NCBI GenBank assembly: GCA_019054805.1
Contig: JAHQIY010000001.1
Span: forward strand, 8,942,501-9,006,500
Direction: 5' to 3'
DNA from: Brachionus manjavacas
Lineage: Eukaryota > Rotifera > Eurotatoria > Ploima > Brachionidae
DNA: 64,000 bases
A program made the position numbers and the translations under genes. Numbering within the stretch: position 1 is the stretch's first letter; each line of letters begins with the position of its first letter. Under the pieces are notes generated by a model. That model searched no databases. It was given only the letters and a program-made list of their open reading frames with translations, and was not told the origin of the DNA. Below, piece after piece: positions 1 through 12,539 of this stretch.

Positions 1-1
1 T

Positions 2-175
2 TATGGAAGGAATCAGAACAAAGGAAAATGGAGCAACCCGAAGAAATCATACTTAGCAGAAGAAATGGAAGAACCAGAGTCAAACAATCGTAATCGTGAT
101 ACTGAATACGTATACGTTTGCACATCAGGTAACTTACTGAGAATAAATGGTACGTATCACTTGATCATCAGTTGA
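2..175 (+). other. Possible retroelement coding remnant at the window edge
   Basis: An open frame of 57 codons runs in from the left edge and stops at 173-175. It is richer in G and C than the DNA that follows and is charged (runs of Glu, Asn, Arg). It vaguely resembles a gag/pol junction, but no diagnostic motif is visible. The frame ends inside a hairpin (151-200), which suggests the element is broken there. This could equally be chance. Confidence 0.2.
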
Positions 176-200
176 GAAGCTGATGATCAAGTGATACGTA
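151..200. repeat. Perfect 21-bp inverted repeat (hairpin), 8-base loop
   Basis: Positions 151-171 and 180-200 are exact reverse complements, separated by TTGAGAAG. Each arm begins or ends with TACGTATCAC or its complement. A perfect 21-bp stem in drifting AT-rich DNA implies recent formation, for example by template switching or as a foldback end. Confidence 0.9.
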
Positions 201-2384
201 GGGTGTATTACAAATATTTAAGTTTATTTTTGAATTTTGATTTGGATAACTAAACGAATTCTATGGTATCGTTTTTAATCGTGCTAAAAAATTTCAAAAT
301 AAAAATAAAAAAAATCTTCTATAAAACATATTTTCTTGGATTATTTATGCTTCCTGAAAAACTAATTAACTTAGATGGCATTTTACAAAAAATAAACATT
401 TATACGCTTGAAATTTTATTTTAATAAATTAAATGCCTTAACACATTAAATTTTGAAAATTTAGAAGTTGAGATATCAAGAAAAAATTATTTTTCAAAAA
501 ATAATGATAATCAAACAAAAAATAAACAGGAAAAAAAAATTCAAAAAGAAATTAATTTTAATTTATCTAATGAAATAAAAGAGCAAAATCTGGTAACAAT
601 TGTAAAAATCAGATAATTTTATTAGTCTAATTAATATATAATAAAACAAAATAGCATTAAAAACCTGCCTCAATGCTAATTATTAAAAAATTATTAAAAA
701 TCATGAATTTATGCTCATTTAAAAGAGAATTTTTGTTATTTTTCATTTAATTTTAGACTATAGACTATGGTCTTGAGCTATTTGAAAGTAGATTTTTTTG
801 GATTAAATGGAAAGCAACAATTGAGGGATAAAGGATAAGATTTAAAGTCATGTAAACTAAATTAAAAAAGAACCGATTAAATATTTTAAAAAAATTGAAA
901 AACTTTTTTTTTACTTAAACTTCTTTTTTAAATTATCAAAAGCTTGTGTTAAAAAGAGGATTTAAATTTATTAGAATATTTCTATTCGATATTTATTTAA
1001 TCAAAGTATTTTAAGAAACTAAAGTTCAAAAACGATCCAAATAAATACTTATTGATAAAAAAAGGAAATTTATTATTCGTTTTCATAAATTCCTTAAATA
1101 CTAATTAATCTATTTTTCAGCGAATTTTTTCTCCCAAAAAATTATTTTGAATATTTTTTAAAATCTCCAAAAATAATATTTAGATTGGGGTAAATAGTTA
1201 TGTTTGCTCGTCTAAACATAATTAAATGGAATCGTTGAGCTGAAATTAATTTCAAATTATATTTTCATAAATGTTGAAATATGCTTTTCACTAATTTGTT
1301 TCTCTCGGTCATTTAAATAAAAATGAATAATTTAAAATTTCTATTTTTGAGTCGTATTAATTAAGGATGATCTCATTTTACGAATATAATTAAGATTTAT
1401 GACGAAATCGAAAAATGCTTAATATTCAATTTTTAGATACTTAATTAGATTATTTTATCTCAGCTTTTATCTGTCTTGCATTTAACAAATTTTTGATAGC
1501 TCAACAATGAAATTTTACCAGATGATATATTCTAGAGTTTCGAGCACTATTAATCAAGTATCTTTGTTTAGAATAAAATTAAATGCAAAATCTAGTCTGG
1601 AAAAATCTTATCTAGTTTATTTTTAATAAATGGCTAGTGATATGAAAAATGAAATTTTGCTATAAACCAAATTTATTAAATAATTTATTAATGTTTGTCT
1701 AGATTTGGTTAGCATAGATAAAATTCACTAAATCTTTGTATCAATCCGCCACCACTTTTTTTATCATCAAATAAATAGAAAACTAAAGTTCAATAAATTG
1801 TTTATTTGAATATTTTTCAGTTTGTTTTGCGTTCAAAAGGATAATTTTCATTTAAAGATTGAAGATTACGATAAGTTAAATTTGTTCTGAAATATTTTTC
1901 TGATTGAATTTTTAAATTTAAAATTCAAATTTTAATAATTTTATCCAAAATCGACTTCAGTAGAAGAAAATCAAATAAAAAGGCGATGAATAAATTAAAA
2001 TTTATAAAAAGTATAAAATTTATTTTTCTTAGTTCCAAATAATTCTATGAATCATTAAACTTGTTTAAAATTTTCAAACTTTCTCTCGATGACTACGGTA
2101 AATTTCGAGTACAATTTAAGGTATACTCTCATTTAATTAGTCTAATCGCTGGTTTGTAATAAATAAGAAAATAAATCGCAAAGCCAAGATTGTAATTTGG
2201 CAAGTATTATGTAAGATAGAAAAATTATGCATTCAAAAGGCTTGATTTAAAAATGTAGAATTTTAAGCAGTTTTTGGCGTAATTCAACTAAATGATTTAT
2301 CTTGAACAGTACTTGTATCTTTGATTAGATTAAAATGATATAAAATTTCAAAACAGTTTTCATAAATTATACAATAACACTAAA
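201..2384. other. Gene-free AT-rich stretch upstream of the ACAP gene
   Basis: No coding-like frame, repeat element or RNA gene was recognised. The last part presumably holds the 5' UTR and promoter of the ACAP gene that starts at 2385, but no element can be assigned. Confidence 0.5.
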
Positions 2385-5300
2385 ATGGGAGTCAAGTTGG
2401 ATTTTAACGAATGTTTAAAGGACTCGCCTCTATTTAGGCGAAATTTGTCATTTGCCGAAAACGATCTGGAAAATTACGAAAATACATACAAAAAAGTAAG
2501 ACCGATGAAAAAAATTCAAAAGTTAAAATTTATATTTTTAGATTTATGAAAACAGTATTGCTTTTCATGCTGATGGCCTCCGTTATCTTGATTCGTATAA
2601 GTTGGCATAAGAGTTGGTCTTTTTAAAAAGAAATTATTTAAGTTTTATAAAGGAAAATGATTGAGTCTATTCAAGATTTAGGAAATTTGTTGAGTGAAAA
2701 AGATGAAGGTTTTACGCGCCGAAAAATAGACAATTTTTGCTCGCTATTAAAGGATTCGAGACATTGCGAAGAGGTAAATTTTAGAAGATTTTGTTTGAAA
2801 AAATGCAAACAATTTGTTTTTAATTTTTTAAATATTTGAAAAATTTTAAATAATATTTAAGTTTTTTAAATTTATAAATTTTTAATAAATTAATATTGCA
2901 GAATTTTCTCAGTGAATCTTTCAAGTCGATTTCGGAAAAAGTCAACAAATTTTTGGAAAAGTATCAGTTGTCTAAATTTTTGAAAATTTTATTCGAAATT
3001 TCTTAATTAAAAGTGACATCAAACAATTGAAAGAACAGCGTAAGCAATTTGAGAAAATAAGTCAAGAATTAGATACAGCTTATAACAAAAATGCCGAAGC
3101 TTTTAAGAATAAGCCGCAAATATGCGAAGAAATGGAGAAAAATTTGAATGGAGTAAAGAAAACATACGGCCAAAATGGTCTAGAGTATATATGCCAAATA
3201 AATAGATTTTATTTGGTCAGGAGTCATTCTATTCTAAACATAGTAACTTATTAGATATCATTTATTGTTTAAATTTTTTTTAAATTTTTTTAAAGATTCA
3301 ACTTTATTCCCAGTCATTGAAATCATTCTATCAGTATGGTAATGTACTAGTCTATGAGCATGACAGCGAACTTGCCGAAATTTCCACGAATCTCAGCTTA
3401 ATGAATGAAAATGAGCAGAAATGTATGGAACTAATGGAACATCAACATGGTATCCTCCGTTTAAATGTAAGTTAAATGTAAATATACTAAGTAAAAAATT
3501 AGCTTAGCTTTAGAAATAATGTAAATAAATTTATAATAAAAATAATATTTTTCTCTTTAAACTATTCAAAATCTTAATTCTATTTATTTTATTTATTTTT
3601 AGTTAAGTCAATTCCCTTAAACAGCTTAGAACGTTTAAAAACTTATTTTTGGTCTTAATCTTATATAAATATAATTTTTTATATTTTACAAAAATTAAAG
3701 ATTAGTTATTTGAAGTTTAATAAGTGAAATTAAGGCATGATTACGATTTGGTGCACTGTTTTATCAATTTTTTGTAGGCTTTTGAATATTATTCTTTAAA
3801 ATTCTCAAAGGTATAATTCATTTTCTCAAGATATTATAAAAAAATATTGAAATTATTTTCGAATAATAATTAAAATTCTTTTAGTCATAGTTTTTAAAAT
3901 AATATTTCTATTTATAAAATATTCAAAAAAAATACGAATTTGGAAATTTTTTACTGAAGTTTGATATAATTATTCATAGCAGATTTCTATTTGAGTTTAA
4001 TAGTTTAATTAGTATTGAATAATTCAGTTGAGTTAATGGTAATTTTTGATTTTTTTTCTGAACTATTTCAGCCATGAAACTCGTCTGAAAGATTGTCCTA
4101 TACAGACTCTAATTAGACTTTAAAAAAAATCATTTTTTTAAATTTGAATTTTTAATTAAAATTTATTTTAGAATATGTCCTAAAGTGTAAAGGTGAAGTT
4201 TTGACTCTAGGTTTGTCAACTAATTCACTTTTATTTAAATGTTATTTTGTCTTGATTTATTTTAAACTTTTTTTAAAAAATTTAATTTAAAAGATTCACA
4301 AAACCCAAAATAAATTTAAAATTTGAAAAAAGTGTTAAAAATGCTAAATTTAGTAGTGTAATTTTTCATTAAAAAAATACATTTATCTCTAAAATGCTGA
4401 AAAAGGAAACGAAAAATTGCCAAAAATTTTGAAATACTAAAATACGGAAGTAAAAAGTTAAAATTTAAAATTTTTTAATTTTTATTTAAAATGAATCAAA
4501 TTTTATCATGTTTGCTCCGTTTTTTAATAGGACTTATAAAAAAAATATATTTAAAAAACAGAATTAGAAAAGCAGACAAGAAGCAAGGTTTAAAAAATGT
4601 TTTTTATTAATCAGAATAGATATAAATCACGTTTTTAACCCTTAATATTTCCAAGAAATTAGTCAAATAAAATTTTACTGCCATTTGAACATTCCAATTA
4701 ATTAACTTTATTTTTTGCTGTTTTAATATTCAATTAAAAAGAAAAAAAAAATCTATTAATTTTGTTAACGAATCTTTAACTAACAGCGAATTCAAAATAG
4801 TCTGTGGTCGGACTTTTTAAAATTAATTTTTATCTAAAAGAAAATCTGTTATTAAAATTATTTTTAAATGAATAAAACAATAGAAAAGAATTTTTTGTTC
4901 CGAGTCTGGATTTTAGGGACTAGCAAAAAATGAAATAATTCTAACATGATTAATAAATGAAAATTTTATTAACTTTCCAATATATTTTTAGGATTACCAT
5001 TCATCTTCGGATGTCTCTGGAAGCTCATCATCATCATCAGCATCCTCTTTGGCCAAGCGACAACCCAATTTAATTATGTCTGGTTATTTGTACAAAAGAT
5101 CTCATCATAACACATTTAAAAAATGGAATCGTCGCTGGTTCACTTTATTTAACTCCAAGCTATTCTATCAGAAAAGAAGCGATTTTAACTCAGGAGTTAA
5201 CGAAATGGAGCCTGATTTAAGAGTTTGCAAAGTCAGAGAAGTAAACGATGGTGAACGAAGGTTCACATTCGAAATTGTGTCTCCAAAATGTCGTCATATC

Positions 5301-8300
5301 TTACAAGCTGATTCTCAAAAAGATTGCAATCTGTGGGTAAAATCAATAGATAAAGCAATAAATGATGCCATTAATAACTTGGTATCAAGCCAATTTGGTT
5401 CGAATGACTATCAATCAGATGAAAATTCAACTTCTCAGAATGATTTTCTAGAATCGATAGACATACTCAATTCTTTTAATGAAACTAATAATTCCGATCA
5501 ATTAACTGTACCAGGAAATAAAAGCCATTCTAACAGAAATCTACTAGAAACAGGAAAATCATCCAGTAGCACGAGCTTGAAGAAAAGATCTGAAACTTTT
5601 GATAATAAAAACTCTCTTCTGATAACTTTGAAAGGAAACCAAGCTTGTTGTGATTGCGGAGCGCCAAATCCATCATGGGTAAGCATCACATAAATGAGTT
5701 TTTTTTTTCTTTAGAAATTATAAATTGGAAAATTTTAGATAAGTATCAATATTGGCGCAGTTTTATGCATTGAATGTTCCGGAAAGCATAGAGGTCTTGG
5801 TGTACACATTTCAAAAGTTCGCTCTCTTAATTTAGATGAATTGGGGCATGAGACTCTAAGCTTACAAATGAGTTTAGGTAATGATCTAGTCAATAGCATT
5901 TATGAAAAAATGTTTACTAAAGAAGTTGAGCTAAACGATAACTTAAAAATTCAACGAGCGACTCCAAAATGCGACAAGTAGGTTTCTAAAAAGAGTAAAT
6001 TCAAATCTTTTAAATCTAGAAAGCCCTTTTTTTATAATACCGGAATACAAATTAGCTAACTAAAATTAGCTTTTAAAATTTTACAGTTTTTGTAAAAAAA
6101 TTTTTCTTTTCATTTTTTACAGCTTTAATAAAAAGCATTGTGAATTTGTAAGCCTTATTTTACAGCTTTGATTTTTTACAACTCGTTCTGCAAAATGTAT
6201 CAGCTGATACAAACTTTGTTTCATTAATATAAGGTCTGTGAAGAAACTCTGTAGTTTGATTTTGACGATTCTCAAATATTTGAATAATCATAATTTGCAT
6301 GATACAAAGTTTAAATCAGCTGATACATTTTGGAGAACGAGTTTTGGACCTGAAGAAAAAAAGTTATTTCAATTTAGAATTTTTGATTTTTTTTCTTGTT
6401 CCAGAATTCATAAAGCCCTTTAAAAAGCAATAAACTATAGCTTTGAAATAAAGTTTATTTATTATAAAAAATTAAAAGACTTTCTGACATAAAAGCGTCT
6501 TAATATGTAAGACTAATTTGTCCTAGCGGACATCAAAACGGCCATTATTATTTGTGGTTCAGTATCCTCCTTCCTGAAGTCTTTAGCACCAATGTTTAGA
6601 AACATTAAAAATAAAAATAAAATTCATAATAACATTTTATTCTAATTTTACCAATCCGTAATTTATTCTAAAACAAGATGAAGTTTAAGGTAATGTTTAA
6701 TCAAAAATTTTTAATATAGTTTATTAATTAATTTATTTAAGTTCTAATTTTTACAATTTGAAACTTACTGCTGTTGGAAGCAGCAGTAAACTTTAAAAAA
6801 ATTTGATTAACTAAATTTTGACTAAGCATTTATTTTAATTTTTTTATATAATAATAATAATAAAAAAAGCTAGGACAAGCAAACTTGCGGAGGTAATTTT
6901 AAGGTTAAAAAATTCTGAAAATCCCTCATGGTCTTTGCGTAAAGAAAAATTATTTAAATTTTAAATTTTAGTTAAATTAGTTAAATTTTATTCTTATAAC
7001 ATAATTCAATATCAAATTGTTAAATGAAAAATTTATAAGCTTATCGTATTAAAACTTTTGAGTCATTACTTACCAAAAAATGGCTAAAAGTCTGCAAGCT
7101 TTCTAGTTTTAAAAATTAGATTTGAATATTTCGATACCATTAAATGTAATTTGTAAAAAAATATCATTTTAGCAATGTCAGAGAAAGTTGGATAAGAGCA
7201 AAATATGGTTCCAAAATTTTTGTTAGACCACTTAAAAATGTTATTGTTAAGATACAAAAATCGTTCGACAATGAAAAGAGTATTTTAAAGATAGCAGACT
7301 GTACAGAAAATGTCGAGAGTACGGAACAATCGGATGTAATTAATGTTAAAATTAAAAATAAAGATGAACTGCTTCATTTGGCTAGTGCTCATGGTGATAT
7401 TAAACTGATGAGCTATGCAATAGCGCTCGATGCGGACCGAAATTCAATCATTGATCGCCAAAATTTGTACATTGATAATTATTTAAACATTTCTTCTGAT
7501 CCCAATCAAACTCTTAATGGATATTCACCTTTGATCAAAGCTGTTCTAAGTGTAATTATTAAAAAATAATTTTCTTTAGTGTTCTGTCAAAATTTTTCGC
7601 TCAAAATTGACAAAACCAAAAAGAAAAACTGATAGATTAATCATATTTTATTTTATTTTATTTAGAGGTGTATACCAGCAGTTGAACTACTTCTGTTAAA
7701 TGGTGCTAAAGTAAATATTTGTGATTTTGATGGAAAAACAGCTTTGCACCATGCAACAATTTTGAATGATTTAAAGTAATTATATATTTTTATTAAAAAA
7801 TTTTAATCGTAAGAACATAATTTTAAGCTAATTTTAGGAATAACCACCATAAAAAATAAATAAATTTTAAAACTGAAAAATTTTAAATTCACTAATTATA
7901 AAATTTTGATTATATCAAAAAAAAAAATTTTATTGACTTTAATTTTGGATCGAAATAATTAACTTTTTTGGTAATCTGATTTATTTTTAAAAATATTGAT
8001 AATCAATCTACTTGTAATTTTTCTTTGATATCATATAAATATTCAAAAAAGTTTATTTAATTTATTTTACCTTTTAGTAAATTTCATTTGTAAAAAATCA
8101 TTTACTATAACTATAAATCTTAGTTTTTTTACTAATAAAAAAATTTTATTTTATTTTAATAATTTAATTTTAGATTGATGAGATAATATTTCTGTTTTTT
8201 CTTGATATTAATTTATAATTATTATTAATGTAAATTAATCTTTGGCATTTATGATTATGATCTGTTTTGTATTTGTCATACTCGACCTTGAATTGTCCAA

Positions 8301-10674
8301 CAGTTGTTACGCTCTTAACTAGGCCAGGGAGTTTATTCCAAGATGGGTCGGCTTGTTAAGATATTTCTTGGCAGGCAGTTACTCACTAAATGCCTGCAAA
8401 ATTAAAGGTCAACGTTCAAAAGATAGAATTTTTTATTATAGAAGTGTCAATTGATAGAAAAAAATATAGGAAATTTTGATTTGAAAAAATATAGAATCGA
8501 TTTTTTAAAGAAAAAAAAAGGTAGAAAAAAAAATAGAATATAAAAAATATAGAATTAAAATTTATTGTTTTAAAATTTTTTTTAATGAATAGTTATTCTT
8601 ATACTTTATCATCCAATAAATTCAAGATACCATTTAAAACAAATCCAAATTTCATTTATCTACTTTTTGAGCTTTTCTTCATGCATCAAATCATTTTTTT
8701 TTTGTAAAAAATTCAATCAATTTAAATTTCTTTATTAATTATTTTTCTATGTTTTATTTTCTTAAATTGCAATTCTATGTATTTTTTTTCTATATTTTTT
8801 TTCTATCATTTGATAGCTCACCAAACTAAACGAATAAAGCCAGTCTTTTTTCCACAATTTTAGGCGTTCTTTTAATAGAAGAGTACCAGTTGGTTCTATT
8901 TATGTTCTTGTTGCATTTGAAGAATTGTTTCATGCCGAATCGATCGAACCTTTCTTCAACACTTGGAAAATTTAAAAATTTGAGTTTTTCTTCGTAACTT
9001 TTGTTTTTCAGTTCGCAAACACTTTTGGTAGCTCCTCGTTGCACTCGTCTGCAGTTTTTTTGTGTCATGTTTCTTGTGGGGGTCTCCTCGCTGGGGCCGC
9101 GTATTCAATTAGAAGTCTTACGTGATTTTTTTTTATTTTTTGCGTTAAATCAACAGGTGAAAGCCTTTCTGAGTCGGTTGAGCGTCGCGTTTGTTTTTAA
9201 CATTTCAAGCCTTCGTTTGTTCACTTCACCTCAGTTCGTTGTTTAGTTTGATGCCGAGATTAAAGATTTCGTTTTCGGGTGTAGTGGACTATCGTAGTAC
9301 CTAGGTGCATTACCTTACACTTCTCAAAGTTGAAACTCATTTTCGCTGTCTCAGACCACCTAAGAAGCTCATTTAAGTCGCAATGGAGTTGGGCTTGATT
9401 TTGTGACCTTCTTATGATTGCCATTAGTTTGCTATCGAAAAATTTAGCTTTCACAGTGGTCGAGGCCGTCTGGCAAGTCGTTTATGAAAATTATGAATAG
9501 CAGCGGTCCCAAGAGAGAGCCCTTATGAACTCTACTTAGCACTACTCTCCATTTTGAGGCTGAGTCACAGACAATAACTCTTTGTTTTCTTTCGCTTAGA
9601 AACGCCACTAACCAGTTGATTACAATTGATCTAATTATTACACACCTTGAAAACTTGTCCAAAATTATTAATCAACTTCTTTTGTTCTATTTTGGTAAAT
9701 AATTCTTTCAAAAAATTTTTATCATTTTATTATTATTTCTCTATTTCTTTGACAAATTAATTTTAATTTAATGATTTATTTTTGTTAATAATTAAATGAA
9801 TAACAAATACAAAAGTACAACTCTATTCGACTCTGAAGATTTAATAAGCAATTTGGCATTGTAAAATGAAATTTTATTATTTAATTTTACAAATTAAATT
9901 TTAGATTTTTAAATAAGTTTTAGAAATTTAGCGATTTAAAAGTATTCTGTAAACAAAATGAATTTAATATAAGATTAAATAAAAAAATTAACTTGATAAA
10001 TTTTTACTAAATCATTTATTTATTTCCTATTTAACAAATAAAGTACCTTTTTGAATGCGTTGGTTCGACCTTTTCATTTGTTTTTTATTTTAAAAAGTAA
10101 AAAGCTTTATAAATTATTTTGAGTTAGAATTGGCCTTAGGGTCAAAATTTAGACATTCAATAAGAAAAAATTATTTGTACTTTTAATTTATAATCGGTAT
10201 AAACTAAACTTTTAACAAATACCGACCATAAATAATATTTTTTTTACTTAAATTGAAATCCAACCAAAAAACTATTTAAAAATAAAATTTAATCAATTTA
10301 AATTTAACCTAATTTAAAAATTTTAATTTTATAGACTAGTCTGTTTATTGCTTAAAAGAGGAGCTGATCCTCTTGCATTGGACAAAAACAACATAGATCC
10401 AATCATGATTGCTACTGATAATTGCCAACCAAACATTGTCACTATGTAAATAAGAAAAAAACTAATTAAAATCTTTTTTTTTAAATATTTTATTTTAAGA
10501 CTAAGAGTAGCCAAAATGAACAATGATTTAAAAGAACAAGATTTGACATACAGTGGAGATCCAATGTTCGACGAAATACTTAAGGATCTTTTGGCATTGA
10601 ATATTCCTAATGAAGATCAAGTCAGTACCGACTATCAATCGGATCAGTCTGGCTCATCTGATCAGCATACATAA
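2385..10674 (+). CDS. ACAP2: ACAP-type Arf GTPase-activating protein (BAR-PH-ArfGAP-ankyrin), 12 exons
   Basis: Exons read by eye: 2385-2495, 2542-2594, 2653-2773, 2902-2960, 3014-3242, 3296-3466, 4992-5678, 5739-5977, 7173-7551, 7666-7775, 10335-10445, 10500-10674. All junctions are GT-AG and phases agree, giving about 814 residues, close to vertebrate ACAPs. The start [15 protein letters not shown] matches the ACAP N terminus. An N-terminal BAR-like helical region spans about 1-245. The PH domain is at about 277-375 (SGYLYKR, NRRWFTL). The ArfGAP zinc finger is C467-x2-C470-x16-C487-x2-C490, followed by [15 protein letters not shown] with the catalytic-type Arg. Ankyrin repeats follow ([21 protein letters not shown]). 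ACAPs promote GTP hydrolysis on Arf6 at endosomes and plasma membrane. Introns 6 (1.5 kb), 8 and 10 (2.56 kb) are long; intron 8 carries a foldback repeat and intron 10 an antisense LINE. ACAP2 versus ACAP1/3 cannot be settled. Confidence 0.93.
6180..6343. repeat. Foldback repeat in ACAP intron 8 (39-bp arms)
   Basis: Arms 6180-6218 and 6305-6343 are reverse complements at 36 of 39 positions, and both contain the palindromic core ATCAGCTGAT. Related words (CTTCTGCACAATGTGTCAGCTGAT, then a GCATTGTGAATTT word) recur near 37280-37470. This points to a dispersed non-autonomous element rather than an intronic regulatory hairpin. Confidence 0.7.
8280..9662 (-). mobile_element. Degenerate CR1/Jockey-like LINE fragment inside ACAP intron 10
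   Basis: On the minus strand, pieces of reverse transcriptase appear in several frames. At 9662-9444 there is an RT palm segment ([11 protein letters not shown], then [13 protein letters not shown]). At 9454-9260 [10 protein letters not shown] appears where FADDSKL is expected, so the catalytic Asp pair is damaged. Then come the thumb ([12 protein letters not shown]) and a C-terminal piece at 9068-8826. The LWN-LP-type C-terminal motif is recognisable in translation near 8290-8350. The copy is 5'-truncated, frameshifted and dead. It lies antisense to its host gene and does not touch splice sites. Confidence 0.85.
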
Positions 10675-10804
10675 AATGAAAGTTGATATTTTTTGAATAT
10701 TTTATATCGTTACGGATTTGGCTAATTATAACAAATTACCTTTTATAAAGATTTTTTTATAAATTTTGATTTATTTTCAAGAGTTTTGATTAAATAAAAA
10801 TGAA

Positions 10805-12508
10805 TTAATTTTTCCATTCTTCTCGGTATTTATTGAATTTTTTAGAATAGACAGGATCTCTTAGATGCTCCAACCAATCTGGTATTTCGACCCGCATGAA
10901 GCCACGCTTCGGATCCTCAAAAGTGACACTTTTTTTATTGTCGTTCGATTTTTGAAAAAATGTTGGTTTTGATTTTATAATCGACTTTCTAGGACTCTGC
11001 GATTCAATTGGTTTTACCACCGAATTTACTCTTTCCAAAGGTGACTTAGAATCTGGTTCTTGAGCATCAAAATTTGGCAATTGTTCTTCACCAGAGTTAT
11101 TTTCAGGTCTAAAAAACAAATCAAATGATTCTTGCATACTTTTTCTGGCTATATCAAGTCTATTTTTATCCATTTCAGATGATTCATGTAGCTCATCAAT
11201 ACTTGATCGCACACTAGCAATTTGACCTTCCTTATATTCACTTATTTCTTCGCATTTTTCACCATTTTCCACAGCTGGCTTGACACATTTTAAACAACAG
11301 CTATTTTTTTTAAATTTTGGATCTAGTTTTTTAAAGTTATTAATTTCTAAACTTTCATAAATTGCATCAATACAACAACTAAAGTTATTGTTGCACATAT
11401 GGCACCAACAATTTAAATTACTATTCCTAAATTTTCTAATAAACCTTCTAAATTCATTGCTATTTAGTAAATTAGATGCTTCGAGTATTTCATTAAAACA
11501 TTCATCACTCAAATGACTTGGCTCACTTAGTTCAAATGTAGTGCATTTGTTACAGCATTTTTCCATCAAATTCTTGTCACTTTCTTTTTCTAATTCACTC
11601 AAACAACACAACAGACCATTTTGGATACAGTTACAATTTATAACATTTCGTTTTTGAATAAAAATAGATGCTTTTGGATTTGTCATTATTCGGTTAGATA
11701 GAGTATAATTTTTAATAATTTTTCCCAAAACTGCATTTTTTGGCTGAAAATTTTCGAGGAAATTTAATCTTTCCAAAAATGTCTGTGGTTTATTCTGCCT
11801 TGAGTCCTCTTTTTTCGGAATGTAATTAAACAGATCTTCCAGAAAATTGTTCACGCTTTCTTGGACTTTTTTGTCTTCGATTTTTCTTCTATCTGACTCG
11901 TTTGACTCTTGCTGATTTTTGCTTGAGTTAGAGCTAAGTTTACGGTCAAAAAAATTTTCCACAAAAATTCTGCTGTTTTCGTCCAGTGAGTTGAGTGATT
12001 CAGACGCACTCAATATGCTGATTTTATCATCACTAATCTCTTTGAGTTCTGATATTTTGGAATTGATTTGGTTGCTTTTGACATCTATTTCAATGTCTTT
12101 GTATCTAAATTTATTCTCATCGACCATAATGACTTCTGATACTTCAATTAGATTTTTTGGAAAAAAATTGTTTTCATCAACGATTAGGCTGGCTTTTGGT
12201 TCGCTTTTGGGCTTTTTATTTTTTGTTCTGAATTTTAAAGCTTCAAAGTTGGCTTGGTTATTCGGTTTATTGTCTTGATTGAAAGTTAACTGAATAGTTG
12301 TCAAATATTTCTTTGGCAACTCATTTACTGAAGATTTGTTTTTGTCTAATACTTTCTTTTCCTGTGAAATATTTTCAAAATTTGGATTGAATTTGTTCAG
12401 ATTAATTTCTTGAGAGGATGCCAAGTCGATCGAATTGAGCGCGAGTGTTTCTCGATTATTAAACTTTGTTTTATGATTAACAAATACAGATTTATTTGGA
12501 ATATTCAT
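10805..12508 (-). CDS. Unrecognised 567-residue protein with duplicated Cys-rich motif and RVxF-like site
   Basis: A single open frame from ATG 12508-12506 to a stop at 10805. I do not recognise the family. The protein is Asn/Ser/Lys/Glu-rich and mostly looks disordered. Two cysteine clusters resemble each other: residues 292-322 (CxC-x6-CC ... CCxxC) and 367-408 (CxC-x8-CC ... CCxxC), suggesting a duplicated metal-binding unit. Near the C terminus (about 525-532) is KKSVTFED, a good match to the RVxF docking motif of protein phosphatase 1, followed by a conserved-looking tail (IPDWLEHLRDP). No signal peptide or membrane segment is seen. It converges on the ACAP gene with 130 bp between stop codons. 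A long uninterrupted frame in 75% AT DNA, with AT-hook-free biased composition, supports a real gene. Upstream exons beyond 12508 cannot be excluded. Confidence 0.75.
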   Translation of the reverse strand: MNIPNKSVFVNHKTKFNNRETLALNSIDLASSQEINLNKFNPNFENISQEKKVLDKNKSSVNELPKKYLTTIQLTFNQDNKPNNQANFEALKFRTKNKKPKSEPKASLIVDENNFFPKNLIEVSEVIMVDENKFRYKDIEIDVKSNQINSKISELKEISDDKISILSASESLNSLDENSRIFVENFFDRKLSSNSSKNQQESNESDRRKIEDKKVQESVNNFLEDLFNYIPKKEDSRQNKPQTFLERLNFLENFQPKNAVLGKIIKNYTLSNRIMTNPKASIFIQKRNVINCNCIQNGLLCCLSELEKESDKNLMEKCCNKCTTFELSEPSHLSDECFNEILEASNLLNSNEFRRFIRKFRNSNLNCWCHMCNNNFSCCIDAIYESLEINNFKKLDPKFKKNSCCLKCVKPAVENGEKCEEISEYKEGQIASVRSSIDELHESSEMDKNRLDIARKSMQESFDLFFRPENNSGEEQLPNFDAQEPDSKSPLERVNSVVKPIESQSPRKSIIKSKPTFFQKSNDNKKSVTFEDPKRGFMRVEIPDWLEHLRDPVYSKKFNKYREEWKN

Positions 12509-12539
12509 TTGTGTATTTATTTAACAACACGTTTCACAA

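Noticed and set aside
5498..5689. Minus-strand open frame over the ACAP exon
   Set aside because: Shadow of the PH/ArfGAP exon on the opposite strand; composition mirrors the real frame.
11919..12278. 119-codon plus-strand frame, Leu/Ser-rich
   Set aside because: Antisense of the Lys/Glu/Asn-rich hypothetical protein; hydrophobicity is the expected mirror effect.
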